Assembly (NCBI RefSeq): GCF_000802425.1
Contig: NZ_JRUD01000009.1
Span: 1 to 36,787 of the forward strand
DNA: 36,787 bases
Reading direction: 5' to 3'
DNA from: Pseudomonas flexibilis
GTDB lineage: Bacteria; Pseudomonadota; Gammaproteobacteria; Pseudomonadales; Pseudomonadaceae
The translations under genes were made by a program, and so were the position numbers. Below the pieces are notes generated by a model that was not told the origin of the DNA, searched no databases, and worked only from the letters and a program-made list of their open reading frames with translations. The number at the start of each line of letters is the position of its first letter. The first letter of the stretch is position 1. Of this stretch, positions 18,786 through 29,679 are shown in pieces.

Positions 18786-19133
18786 ATGGCTTACACCCTC
18801 TACGGCATCAAGGCCTGCGACACGATGAAGAAGGCCCGCGCCTGGCTCGACGAGCACGGCACCGAGTACGCCTTCCACGACTACAAGAGCGCCGGCATCA
18901 CGCGCGAGCACCTGCAGCGCTGGTGTGCCGAACATGGCTGGCAGGCCGTGCTGAACCGCGCCGGCACCACCTTCCGTAAGCTCGACGACAGCCAGAAGGC
19001 CGGCCTGGACGAAGCCCGGGCCATCGAGTTGATGCTGGCCCAGCCCTCGATGATCAAGCGCCCGGTGCTCGACCTGGGCGAGCGCACGCTGGTCGGCTTC
19101 AAGCCCGATCTGTATCGCGAAGCCATCGGCTGA
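18786..19133 (+). CDS. ArsC/Spx-family thioredoxin-fold protein (YffB-like)
   Basis: This 115-residue protein has the thioredoxin-like fold of the ArsC/Spx family. It begins YTLYGIKACDTMKKARAWL, with a single Cys in the position of the ArsC nucleophile. RPVLDLGERTLVGFKPDLY is at the C-terminus, matching the IKRPV...VGF block of E. coli YffB. It lacks any arsenic-resistance context and stands alone just upstream of dapD, so arsenate reductase activity should not be assumed. A glutathione-linked reductase or regulator role is possible but unproven. Gene order next to dapD is shared with other pseudomonads as I recall. Confidence 0.85.
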   Translation: MAYTLYGIKACDTMKKARAWLDEHGTEYAFHDYKSAGITREHLQRWCAEHGWQAVLNRAGTTFRKLDDSQKAGLDEARAIELMLAQPSMIKRPVLDLGERTLVGFKPDLYREAIG

Positions 19134-19172
19134 TTCCCCTTTACACCTGACGACCCAGAAGGAATACCGACC

Positions 19173-20207
19173 ATGACCACCTCTCTCTTCAGCCTGGCCT
19201 TCGGGGTCGGAACCCAGAATCGTCAGGGCGCCTGGCTGGAAATCTTCTACGCCCAGCCGCTGCTCAAGCCGTCTGCCGAGCTGGTAGCCGCCGTGCTGCC
19301 GCTGTTGGACTACACCGGCGGCAACCAGGCCATCGCCATCAACAAGGACAAGGCTGCTGACCTGGCCGCCGCCCTGAAAGGCATCGACGCGGTCCAGTCC
19401 GCGCTGCTGGTGCGCCTGGCCGAAAGCCAGAAGCCGCTAGTGGCCACCCTGCTGGCGGAAGACGCCGCGCTGACCTCCACCCCGGAGGCGTACCTGAAGC
19501 TGCACCTGCTGTCGCATCGCCTGGTCAAGCCCCACGGCCTGAACCTGACCGGCATCTTCCCGCTGCTGCCCAACGTGGCCTGGACCAGCGAAGGCGCCAT
19601 CGATCTTGCCGAACTGGCCGAATGCCAGCTCGAAGCGCGCCTCAAGGGCCGCCTGCTGGAAGTGTTCTCGGTGGACAAGTTCCCGAAGATGACCGACTAC
19701 GTGGTGCCGAGCGGCGTGCGCATCGCCGACAGCGCGCGTATCCGCCTGGGTGCCTACATTGGTGAAGGCACCACGGTGATGCACGAAGGCTTCGTCAACT
19801 TCAACGCCGGCACCGCCGGCCCGGGCATGGTCGAAGGGCGCATTTCCGCCGGCGTGTTCGTCGGCAAGGGCTCGGACCTGGGCGGCGGCTGCTCCACCAT
19901 GGGCACCCTGTCGGGCGGCGGCAACATCGTCATCAGCGTCGGCGAAGGCTGCCTGATCGGCGCCAATGCCGGCATCGGCATCCCGCTGGGCGACCGCAAC
20001 ACCGTGGAGTCGGGCCTGTACATCACCGCCGGCACCAAGGTGGCGGTCCTCGACGACCAGAACGCGCTGGTCAAGGTAGTCAAGGCCCGCGACCTGGCCG
20101 GCCAGCCGGACCTGCTGTTCCGCCGCAATTCCCAGACCGGCGCGGTCGAATGCAAGACCAACAAGAGCGCCATCGAGCTCAACGAAGCGCTGCACGCCCA
20201 CAACTGA
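19173..20207 (+). CDS. dapD: Tetrahydrodipicolinate N-succinyltransferase
   Basis: DapD transfers succinyl from succinyl-CoA to tetrahydrodipicolinate, opening the succinylase branch toward meso-diaminopimelate and lysine. The 344 residues form an N-terminal helical domain followed by a left-handed beta helix (about 175-290; repeats such as RIADSARIRLGAYIGEGT and GGGCSTMGTLSGGGN) and a C-terminal tail. This is the longer Pseudomonas/actinobacterial-type DapD rather than the roughly 274-residue E. coli type. AAGGA stands upstream of the ATG. Together with dapC and dapE, three steps of the same branch are encoded in this window. Confidence 0.95.
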   Translation: MTTSLFSLAFGVGTQNRQGAWLEIFYAQPLLKPSAELVAAVLPLLDYTGGNQAIAINKDKAADLAAALKGIDAVQSALLVRLAESQKPLVATLLAEDAALTSTPEAYLKLHLLSHRLVKPHGLNLTGIFPLLPNVAWTSEGAIDLAELAECQLEARLKGRLLEVFSVDKFPKMTDYVVPSGVRIADSARIRLGAYIGEGTTVMHEGFVNFNAGTAGPGMVEGRISAGVFVGKGSDLGGGCSTMGTLSGGGNIVISVGEGCLIGANAGIGIPLGDRNTVESGLYITAGTKVAVLDDQNALVKVVKARDLAGQPDLLFRRNSQTGAVECKTNKSAIELNEALHAHN

Positions 20208-20261
20208 CCTGTCACGACAGGCCGCGACCGCGACTCGCGGCCGCCGCCTGAGGTGGTACGC

Positions 20262-21467
20262 ATGGTTCTGCATTCCCCCTGGCGCGCTGACTTTCCGGCC
20301 CTGTCGCTGTTCGAAGCCCAGGGCCAGACCTATCTGGACAGCGCCGCCACCGCCCAGAAGCCGCAGGCGCTGATCGACGCGCTGACCGGCTACTACACCA
20401 GCGGCGTGGCCAACGTGCATCGCGCCCAGCATTCGCCGGCCGAGCGGGTCACCCGCCTATACGAGGCCGCCCGGCAGCGGGTAGCGAGCTGGCTGAACGC
20501 CGCCAGTCCGAGCCAGATCGTCTTCACCCGCGGCACCACGGAAGCGCTCAACCTGCTGGCCTACGGCCTGGAGCATCGCTTGGCGGCGGGCGATGAGATC
20601 GTCATCAGCGCCCTGGAGCACCACGCCAACCTGCTGCCCTGGCAGCAACTGGCGTTGCGCACCCAGGCCCGGCTGGTGATCCTGCCGCTGGACGCCCGGG
20701 GCGAGATCGAACTGGACGCCGCGGCCCGCCTGATCGGCCCGCGCACGCGCATCCTGGCGGTCAGCCAGCTGTCCAACGTGCTCGGCCGCTGGCAGCCCGT
20801 GGAGGCACTGTTACAACTGGCCCGGGCGCAGGGCGCGATCACCGTGGTCGACGGCGCACAGGCCAGCGTGCACGGCCGCCACGATCTGCAGGCGCTGGGC
20901 TGCGACTTTTATGCCTTCTCCGCCCACAAGCTCTACGGACCGGACGGCGTCGGCGTGCTCTACGGGCGCGCCGATTGCCTGGATCGCCTCAAACACTGGC
21001 AGTTCGGCGGCGAGATGGTGCGCCGGGCGGACTTCCACAGCGCGGACTTCCATGCCGCGCCCATGGGCCTGGAAGCCGGCACGCCGCCGATCGCCGGGGT
21101 GATTGGCCTGAGCGCGGCCCTGGACTACCTGTGCAGCCTGGATGCCCAGGCCGTGCGCCGGCACGAGCAGGCACTGCTGGAGCATCTGGTGGCCGGCCTG
21201 TCGGTACGCGAGGGCGTTCGCCTGCTCGGCGAGCCCCAGGCGGCGCTGGCGAGCTTCGTGGTGGACGACGTGCACCACGCCGACCTGGCCCAGCTGCTGG
21301 GCGAACAGGGTGTCGCCGTGCGCGGCGGCAACCACTGCGCCATGCCGCTGATGCAGCGCCTCGGCGTGCCGGGCGCCATTCGCGTGTCGCTGGGGCTGTA
21401 CAACGACGGCGAGGACCTCACCCGTTTCTTCGCCGCCCTGGACCAGGCGCTGGAGATCCTGCGATGA
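20262..21467 (+). CDS. csdA: Cysteine desulfurase CsdA
   Basis: CsdA is a class-V, group II PLP cysteine desulfurase (NifS/SufS-like) that takes sulfur from cysteine as an enzyme persulfide. The 401 residues carry the PLP lysine Lys223 in FSAHKLYGPDGVG, His121 in ISALEHHAN, and the persulfide Cys359 in RGGNHCAMPL. I chose the ATG at 20262 over a GTG at 20253 because AGGTGG (20251-20256) is a Shine-Dalgarno sequence five bases upstream and the length equals E. coli CsdA. Its stop overlaps the csdE start (ATGA). With csdE and tcdA adjacent, CSD identity is favoured over SufS. Confidence 0.93.
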   Translation: MVLHSPWRADFPALSLFEAQGQTYLDSAATAQKPQALIDALTGYYTSGVANVHRAQHSPAERVTRLYEAARQRVASWLNAASPSQIVFTRGTTEALNLLAYGLEHRLAAGDEIVISALEHHANLLPWQQLALRTQARLVILPLDARGEIELDAAARLIGPRTRILAVSQLSNVLGRWQPVEALLQLARAQGAITVVDGAQASVHGRHDLQALGCDFYAFSAHKLYGPDGVGVLYGRADCLDRLKHWQFGGEMVRRADFHSADFHAAPMGLEAGTPPIAGVIGLSAALDYLCSLDAQAVRRHEQALLEHLVAGLSVREGVRLLGEPQAALASFVVDDVHHADLAQLLGEQGVAVRGGNHCAMPLMQRLGVPGAIRVSLGLYNDGEDLTRFFAALDQALEILR

Positions 21468-21871
21468 GCCTGCCACCTGCCGCACGGGCGGCGCTGGACG
21501 CCTTCGCCGGCTGTCCCGGCTGGGAGCAGCGCGCGCGCCTGCTGATGCAGTGGGGCGAACGTCTTGAACCGCTCGGCGAGGCGGAGCGCGTGCCGGCCAA
21601 CCAGGTGCAGGGCTGCGAAAGCAGCGTGTGGCTGCTGGCCGAACGGCGCGAGGGCTGCTGGCACTTTCGCGCCTACAGCGATGCCCGCCTGCTGCGCGGC
21701 CTGCTGGCCGTGCTGCTGGCGCGGGTCGATGGTCTCGGTGGTGAAGAGCTGGCCCAGCTCGATGTGGCGGAGTGGTTCGACCAGTTGGGCCTGTCCCGCC
21801 AACTCTCGCCGTCGCGCAGCAACGGCATGAATGCCGTCTTGCAGCGCATGCGGGAGCTGACCCGCTCGTAG
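21464..21871 (+). CDS. csdE: Sulfur acceptor protein CsdE (SufE family)
   Basis: CsdE accepts the persulfide from CsdA and boosts its activity. The 135-residue protein matches the SufE/CsdE family: the active Cys51 lies in NQVQGCESSVWL, and the C-terminal LSPSRSNGMNAVLQRM block is typical. The ATG overlaps the csdA stop by four bases, so the two are very likely co-translated. The TAG stop is the last three bases of a GTAG REP head. In E. coli the CsdA-CsdE pair also passes sulfur to TcdA, encoded here on the facing strand. Confidence 0.93.
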   Translation: MSLPPAARAALDAFAGCPGWEQRARLLMQWGERLEPLGEAERVPANQVQGCESSVWLLAERREGCWHFRAYSDARLLRGLLAVLLARVDGLGGEELAQLDVAEWFDQLGLSRQLSPSRSNGMNAVLQRMRELTRS

Positions 21872-21896
21872 GGCGGTCGGCGTTGTTCCGGCCGCC
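21868..21896 (+). repeat. REP hairpin 1 of the csdE-tcdA mosaic (GTAG head)
   Basis: GTAG at 21868-21871 includes the csdE stop codon. The arms GGCGGTCGG (21872-21880) and CCGGCCGCC (21888-21896) pair over nine positions with one G-T wobble around a seven-base loop. The form is that of a REP element in plus orientation. Confidence 0.6.
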
Positions 21897-21970
21897 ACGG
21901 CGCGCCGGGACGGCGCGATGGCGGACAAGAAAACGTTGTCCTGCGACGCGGCGTTGGTGCCTGCCGCATC

Positions 21971-22000
21971 GGCGGCCGGGAAATGCGCCGACTGCCCTAC
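21971..22000 (-). repeat. REP hairpin 2 of the csdE-tcdA mosaic (inverted, GTAG head)
   Basis: On the minus strand GTAG (22000-21997) leads arms GGCAGTCGG and CCGGCCGCC. The second arm is identical to that of hairpin 1, so this is an inverted copy of the same family. It has one wobble and one mismatch. Confidence 0.55.
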
Positions 22001-22036
22001 GTTTTCAGGCACGGGAACGCCCACCCAGAAGGCCGC

Positions 22037-22067
22037 GCAGGGTGGTCAACGCAACGCGTTGGCCACC
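22037..22067 (+). repeat. REP hairpin 3 of the csdE-tcdA mosaic (GCAG head)
   Basis: GCAG (22037-22040) is followed by arms GGTGGTCAACGC (22041-22052) and GCGTTGGCCACC (22056-22067). All 12 pairs form, with one wobble and a three-base loop. The arms resemble the hairpin at 18643-18675, so two REP subfamilies meet here. Confidence 0.6.
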
Positions 22068-22079
22068 GGACGGAGCATC

Positions 22080-22108
22080 GGGCAGCCGCACCTACGCTGC
22101 CGCCCTAA
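22080..22108 (-). repeat. REP hairpin 4 of the csdE-tcdA mosaic (TTAG head)
   Basis: On the minus strand a TTAG head (22108-22105), containing the tcdA stop codon, leads arms GGGCGGCAGC and GCGGCTGCCC with one wobble and one mismatch. It mirrors hairpin 1, which overlaps the stop of csdE. Confidence 0.45.
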
Positions 22109-22911
22109 GAAACGCCCCGCTCCGCCGGCCGGCGCGCGCCGGCTACCAGCTTCTCCACCGCCTTGGCGGCGGCGGCCATGCCAAAGCTGGCAGTGACCAT
22201 CATCACCGCACCGAAGCCGCCGGCGCAGTCCAGCTTCACGCCCTCGCCGACGAAGCTCTTGCTCTGGCATACCCCGCCGTCCGGCTTGGGATAGCGCAGC
22301 TGCTCGCTGGAGAACACGCAGGGCACGCTGTAGGTGCGGCCCGGGGTTCGCGAGAAGCCGTAGTCGCGGCGCAGCAGCGAACGCACCTTGGCGGCCAGCG
22401 GGTCGTTGAAGGTCTTGTTCAGGTCGGCGATCTGGATCTGCGTCGGATCGATCTGCCCGCCCGCGCCGCCGGTGGTGACGATGCCGATCTTGCGGCGCTT
22501 GCACCAGGCGATCAGCGCCGCCTTGGCCTGCACGCTGTCGATGCAGTCGATCACGTAGTCGAGCTGCGGGGTGATGTACTCGGCCATGGTCTCGCGGGTC
22601 ACGAAGTCCGCCACGGCATGCACCCGGCAGGCCGGGTTGATGGCGCGAATCCGCTCGGCCATCACCTCCACCTTGGCACGGCCGACGTTGCCTTCGATGG
22701 CGTGCAACTGGCGGTTGGTGTTGGTGATGCAGACATCGTCCAGGTCGAACAGGGAAACCTCGCCCACCCCGCTGCGCGCCAGGGCCTCGGCCGCCCAGGA
22801 ACCGACCCCGCCGATCCCCACCACCGCCACATGCGCCGCCTGCAGGCGGTCCAGGCCCTCGCGGCCATACAGGCGGGCGATGCCGCCGAAACGCTGATCT
22901 TCGCTACTCAT
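22105..22911 (-). CDS. tcdA: tRNA threonylcarbamoyladenosine dehydratase TcdA
   Basis: TcdA (CsdL) is an E1-like, ATP-dependent enzyme that cyclises t6A at position 37 of ANN-decoding tRNAs to ct6A. The 268 residues show the nucleotide-binding VVGIGGVGSWAAEAL near 29-43, SLFDLDDVCITNTNRQ, and the E1 core YVIDCIDSVQAKAALI. It converges on csdA-csdE, the sulfur relay that supports TcdA in E. coli, which gives strong context support. The start at 22911 gives family length. The gap to ndvB (22912-23078) holds no clear gene. Confidence 0.95.
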   Translation of the reverse strand: MSSEDQRFGGIARLYGREGLDRLQAAHVAVVGIGGVGSWAAEALARSGVGEVSLFDLDDVCITNTNRQLHAIEGNVGRAKVEVMAERIRAINPACRVHAVADFVTRETMAEYITPQLDYVIDCIDSVQAKAALIAWCKRRKIGIVTTGGAGGQIDPTQIQIADLNKTFNDPLAAKVRSLLRRDYGFSRTPGRTYSVPCVFSSEQLRYPKPDGGVCQSKSFVGEGVKLDCAGGFGAVMMVTASFGMAAAAKAVEKLVAGARRPAERGVS

Positions 22912-23078
22912 TGCCGTACCTCACGAACGGGTCGGCATTATCCGCGCGTTCAACGGAGTAATGAAGTGCACCTGCGGGCGCGTAGCGGCTTCAGTGGCGA
23001 TGCTTTGTCGGGCAGAGAACTTCCGCCACCCGCTTGCTGACCAATGCTCATTGCGGTGAGGCCAAGGAGGCCGCGTTC

Positions 23079-26878
<3,800 letters not shown>

Positions 26879-26880
26879 CC

Positions 26881-27684
26881 ATGCTGATCTGTCCCCTCTG
26901 CCAGGGCGCGCTGCACAACGTCGACAACGGCGTGGCCTGCCCGGCCGGCCACCGCTTCGATCGCGCCCGCCAGGGCTACCTGAACCTGCTGCCGGTACAG
27001 CACAAGAACAGCCGCGACCCCGGCGACAACCAGGCCATGGTGGAAGCACGCCGGCGCTTCCTGGACGGCGGCCACTACGCGCCGCTGGCCCGGCGCCTGG
27101 CGGAACTGGCGGCCGGCTACACGCCGCGCCGCTGGCTGGATATCGGCTGCGGCGAGGGCTACTACACCGGGCAGATCGCGGAAAAACTGCCCGAGGCCGA
27201 CGGCTACGCGCTGGACATTTCCCGCGAGGCGGTCAAGCGTGCCTGCCGGCGTGCGCCGCAATCGACCTGGATGGTCGCCAGCATGGCCCGCGTGCCGCTC
27301 GCCGACGCCAGCTGCGACCTGCTGGCCAGCGTGTTCAGCCCGCTGGACTGGCTGGAAGCCCGCCGCCTGCTGGCGCCAGGCGGCGGCCTGCTGCGCATGG
27401 GGCCGACCCAGGAGCACCTGCTGGAGCTGCGCGCGCGCCTGTATGACGAGGTGCGCCCCTACGACGACGCCAAGCACCTGACGCAGATTCCGGACGGCAT
27501 GGCGCTGGCCCACAGCGAGACCCTCGAATACCGCCTACGCCTGGGCGACGCCCAGGCCCGCGCCGATCTGCTCGCCATGACGCCCCACGGCTGGCGCGCC
27601 ACCGCCGAGCGCCGCGCCGCCGTGGTGGACGCGCCGCTGGAGGTGACGGTGTCGATTCGCTATGACTGGATCACGCGCGGTTAG
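26881..27684 (+). CDS. rlmA: 23S rRNA (guanine-N1)-methyltransferase RlmA
   Basis: RlmA methylates N1 of a guanine in helix 35 of 23S rRNA (G745 in E. coli). The 267 residues begin with a zinc knuckle whose ligands Cys4, Cys7, Cys20 and His24 are present (ICPLCQG...ACPAGHRF). A Rossmann methyltransferase follows, with the SAM-binding motif WLDIGCGEGYYTG near residue 85. The gram-positive relative TlrB (RlmAII) acts on the next base, but the gammaproteobacterial setting favours the G745 enzyme. The start is two bases after the dapE stop, so the two are probably co-translated. Confidence 0.93.
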   Translation: MLICPLCQGALHNVDNGVACPAGHRFDRARQGYLNLLPVQHKNSRDPGDNQAMVEARRRFLDGGHYAPLARRLAELAAGYTPRRWLDIGCGEGYYTGQIAEKLPEADGYALDISREAVKRACRRAPQSTWMVASMARVPLADASCDLLASVFSPLDWLEARRLLAPGGGLLRMGPTQEHLLELRARLYDEVRPYDDAKHLTQIPDGMALAHSETLEYRLRLGDAQARADLLAMTPHGWRATAERRAAVVDAPLEVTVSIRYDWITRG

Positions 27685-27700
27685 GCTGTTTTTTGGTTTT

Positions 27701-27860
27701 TGTGGCGGCGGACTTGGCCGCGAGCTCTGGTGCAGGCTGCGCCTGGCCGGTCGCACCTAGCCGGCCGCACCTAGCCGGCCGCCCCAAAGCTCGCGAATGA
27801 ATTCGCTCCCTCGGGGCTCCGTGCAGGCCGCTGCTTGTTTGTGGGAGCGGACAGCCCGGT
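27701..27860. repeat. Degenerate REP-like cluster and 14-base tandem repeat after rlmA
   Basis: The rlmA-to-27924 gap (239 bases) holds no gene. GTGGCGGCGGACTTGGCCGCGA at 27702-27723 and GTGGGAGCGGACAGCCCGG at 27841-27859 resemble the common Pseudomonas REP core (GGGAGCGG...CCGC). Between them CGCACCTAGCCGGCC occurs twice, at 27752-27766 and 27766-27780, with a 14-base period. These look like decayed REP copies. Confidence 0.45.
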
Positions 27861-27923
27861 ACAGACATCGCCGCAACAGGATAAACTCCGCCCACTTTCC
27901 GCCCTTCTTCAGGATCGCCCTTC

Positions 27924-28295
27924 ATGCGCCAACCGGACATCGAGATCTATCTCAAGGACGCCGATCAGCAGGCCGTGACCGCCTGGCTGGAACAGGCCAT
28001 CGGCCCCTGCACGCCCTGGCAACGCAAGGGGCAGACCTTCAAGTGCCTCAGCGGCGATATCGAGGTGACCTGGCTGCCGCAGGCGGTGGGCAAGTGGCAC
28101 AGCCTGTACCTGGAAAGCGACGCCACGCCCTGGGCGGACGACCTCGCCTGCGCGCAGGCGGCCCATGCCGCGCTGGGCGTGGAAGTACGCTGCTCGCCGG
28201 GGAGCTGGGATGAGAAGCTGGGGGAGGAAGACGCCGACCGCTGGCTGCGGGTCAGCGACGAGGGCGTGACAGAGATTGCCTGGCGCACGGGCTGA
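27924..28295 (+). CDS. Conserved hypothetical protein
   Basis: This 123-residue, soluble, acidic protein has no signal peptide or membrane segment. It begins MRQPDIEIYLKDADQQAVTA, has several tryptophans (WLEQ, WQRK, WLPQ, WHSL, WADD), and ends EGVTEIAWRTG. I do not recognise a family with known function. A small gene in the same place, between rlmA and a cold-shock gene, occurs in P. aeruginosa as I recall, so it is probably real and conserved. Coding is supported by the Shine-Dalgarno-like CAGGA upstream and by the strong terminator 62 bases after its stop. Confidence 0.75.
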   Translation: MRQPDIEIYLKDADQQAVTAWLEQAIGPCTPWQRKGQTFKCLSGDIEVTWLPQAVGKWHSLYLESDATPWADDLACAQAAHAALGVEVRCSPGSWDEKLGEEDADRWLRVSDEGVTEIAWRTG

Positions 28296-28357
28296 CGAAA
28301 GGATCGGCCGCCATCCGACGGCCCGACCCTGATGGAAGCACTGCTCGACACGCTTAC

Positions 28358-28391
28358 AGCAAAAAGCCCGCCGGAGGGCGGGCTTTTTGCT
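28358..28391. terminator. Bidirectional intrinsic terminator
   Basis: A perfect 15-base-pair stem, AGCAAAAAGCCCGCC (28358-28372) with its complement at 28377-28391, surrounds a GGAG loop. A/T blocks lie on both sides, so it can terminate the hypothetical gene on the plus strand and the cold-shock gene on the minus strand. Confidence 0.92.
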
Positions 28392-28394
28392 TAG

Positions 28395-28604
28395 TCAGAG
28401 TGCGGCAACGTCTTCGGCCTGCAGGCCCTTCTGGCCCTGAATGACGGCGAACTCCACCTGCTGTCCCTCGGTCAGGGTGCGGTGACCTTCGCCACGAATG
28501 GCACGGTAGTGGACGAACACATCAGCGCCGCCCTCACGCTGGATGAATCCGTACCCCTTGGCGTCGTTGAACCACTTGACGGTGCCCAATTCACGATTAG
28601 CCAT
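28395..28604 (-). CDS. Cold-shock domain protein (CspA family)
   Basis: This 69-residue single cold-shock domain protein binds single-stranded RNA or DNA. It shows [15 protein letters not shown], which contains RNP1 (KGYGFI), and RNP2 as VFVHY. HYRA replaces the HFSA of E. coli CspA, as in the CspD-like and several Pseudomonas proteins. I chose the ATG at 28604 because it gives the standard size. An open frame to 28868 only covers the leader and part of the next gene. It may act as an RNA chaperone; whether it is cold-induced cannot be read from the protein. Confidence 0.95.
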   Translation of the reverse strand: MANRELGTVKWFNDAKGYGFIQREGGADVFVHYRAIRGEGHRTLTEGQQVEFAVIQGQKGLQAEDVAAL

Positions 28605-28643
28605 CTTTACCACATCTCCAACTAAGCAATTTTTATTAGTAGG

Positions 28644-28669
28644 GGCCCCCTGGAATCCATCGAGGGGCC
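28644..28669 (-). promoter_or_regulatory. Hairpin in the cold-shock gene leader
   Basis: In the predicted transcript, GGCCCCT and AGGGGGCC pair around an 11-base loop about 40 bases before the start codon. Long structured leaders are known for cspA-type mRNAs, where they act as temperature sensors. That role here is inferred. Confidence 0.4.
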
Positions 28670-28741
28670 AGTGCGTTCCATGATGCCGGCGAGACTCAGC
28701 TCCCCACTGAAAGGCTTGCTCGCAGAGCGGACCGCCCGGGC

Positions 28742-28769
28742 AGTATAAAGAAACCGCCTGCTCTGAAAA
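28742..28769 (-). promoter_or_regulatory. Predicted promoter of the cold-shock gene
   Basis: On the minus strand TTTTCA (28769-28764) and TATACT (28747-28742) are 16 bases apart, with four and five of six consensus matches. This predicts an untranslated leader of about 130 bases before the ATG at 28604. Confidence 0.55.
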
Positions 28770-28794
28770 GACCCCTTTTGGCCAACTTGCTGGC

Positions 28795-29679
28795 TCAATG
28801 CCTTGACTGCCGTTGCCCGCTGTAGGCAGCCAGTTCGCATTCCAGCAAGGAAACTTGCCAGGATTCAAGTCGATACAGCCAACCGGCCCGTCCCCCCCAC
28901 TGCGCCTCCGGCAGGCTGCTGCGCGGAGAAAGGGTCAGCCAGTGGAAGCTTCTGTGACGATAAACCGCACCGTCGAGTCTTGCGCCCGCCTGGGTACGCA
29001 GGGTGAAGCGCAGCCGGGGGCGCTTGCTGAAGGCCAACTGGTCCTGAGGCACCACCTCGCTGAAACGCAGATCGGCGAAGACCGCCAGCAGCTCGTCGAG
29101 CGCCCGCGCATCCGGTACCTGCAGGCCAGGCAACTGCTCCAGGCGCATCGGCGCATCGCCGTGCCGGAAGAACACCAGCTGCGATCCGTTGGCCTTGTGC
29201 AACTGCAGTTCACGTATCTCGGCGGGCGGAACGGTGATCAGTCGGCGATCCAGCCAGTGCAACTCCTGCAGTGGCAACGGCAGCACGCCGTCCACCCGCC
29301 ACGGCCGGAGCTCGTCTCCTCGATACAGCAGGCGTCCTTCCTGGCCGGCTTCACTCGCCAGGTGGAGCGACTCCACGGCCTCGCCATGGCGCAAGGTGAT
29401 GCGGATGTCGCGAGGCACTGCCTCGGCTGCCACGTGCTCGAGGGGTTGCGCGCTGGCCAGGGCGGCCAGAAAGGTCCGCACCAGTGTCAGGTCGGCCGGG
29501 TACCCGGCCTTGTCGACCAGTACCCAGCGTTCGTTCTCGCGCGCCAGGCGGACGGGTGGCAGCCCTGCGCGGTGCACTTCCAGCCCATCCAGCTCCGCCA
29601 GCCGCGCCGTCCAGGACGACGCCGGCGCGGCAAGCGCGCCAAACGGTAGCAAGAGCGCGAGCGCCAGCCAGGGCTTCAT
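28795..29679 (-). CDS. DUF4340-type protein of a Gld-like ABC operon
   Basis: This 294-residue protein has a signal peptide ([17 protein letters not shown]) followed by a predicted periplasmic domain. The segment around [26 protein letters not shown], with conserved Trp and Arg positions, resembles the DUF4340 family. That family is commonly encoded with GldG-like proteins and ABC subunits. I chose the ATG at 29679 because it overlaps the gldG-like stop by one base (TGATG) and begins the signal peptide directly. No catalytic motif is visible. A role as an accessory lipoprotein-like or envelope partner is inferred from context only; there is no lipobox Cys. Confidence 0.75.
   Translation of the reverse strand: MKPWLALALLLPFGALAAPASSWTARLAELDGLEVHRAGLPPVRLARENERWVLVDKAGYPADLTLVRTFLAALASAQPLEHVAAEAVPRDIRITLRHGEAVESLHLASEAGQEGRLLYRGDELRPWRVDGVLPLPLQELHWLDRRLITVPPAEIRELQLHKANGSQLVFFRHGDAPMRLEQLPGLQVPDARALDELLAVFADLRFSEVVPQDQLAFSKRPRLRFTLRTQAGARLDGAVYRHRSFHWLTLSPRSSLPEAQWGGRAGWLYRLESWQVSLLECELAAYSGQRQSRH

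Noticed and set aside
18786-19133. Arsenate resistance gene
   Set aside because: The fold is ArsC-like, but there is no arsR, arsB or acr3 nearby. The sequence is closer to the YffB/Spx branch.
20208-20250. Terminator between dapD and csdA
   Set aside because: CCTGTC-AC-GACAGG and a CCGCGA/TCGCGG repeat exist, but no T tract follows. csdA may be read through from dapD.
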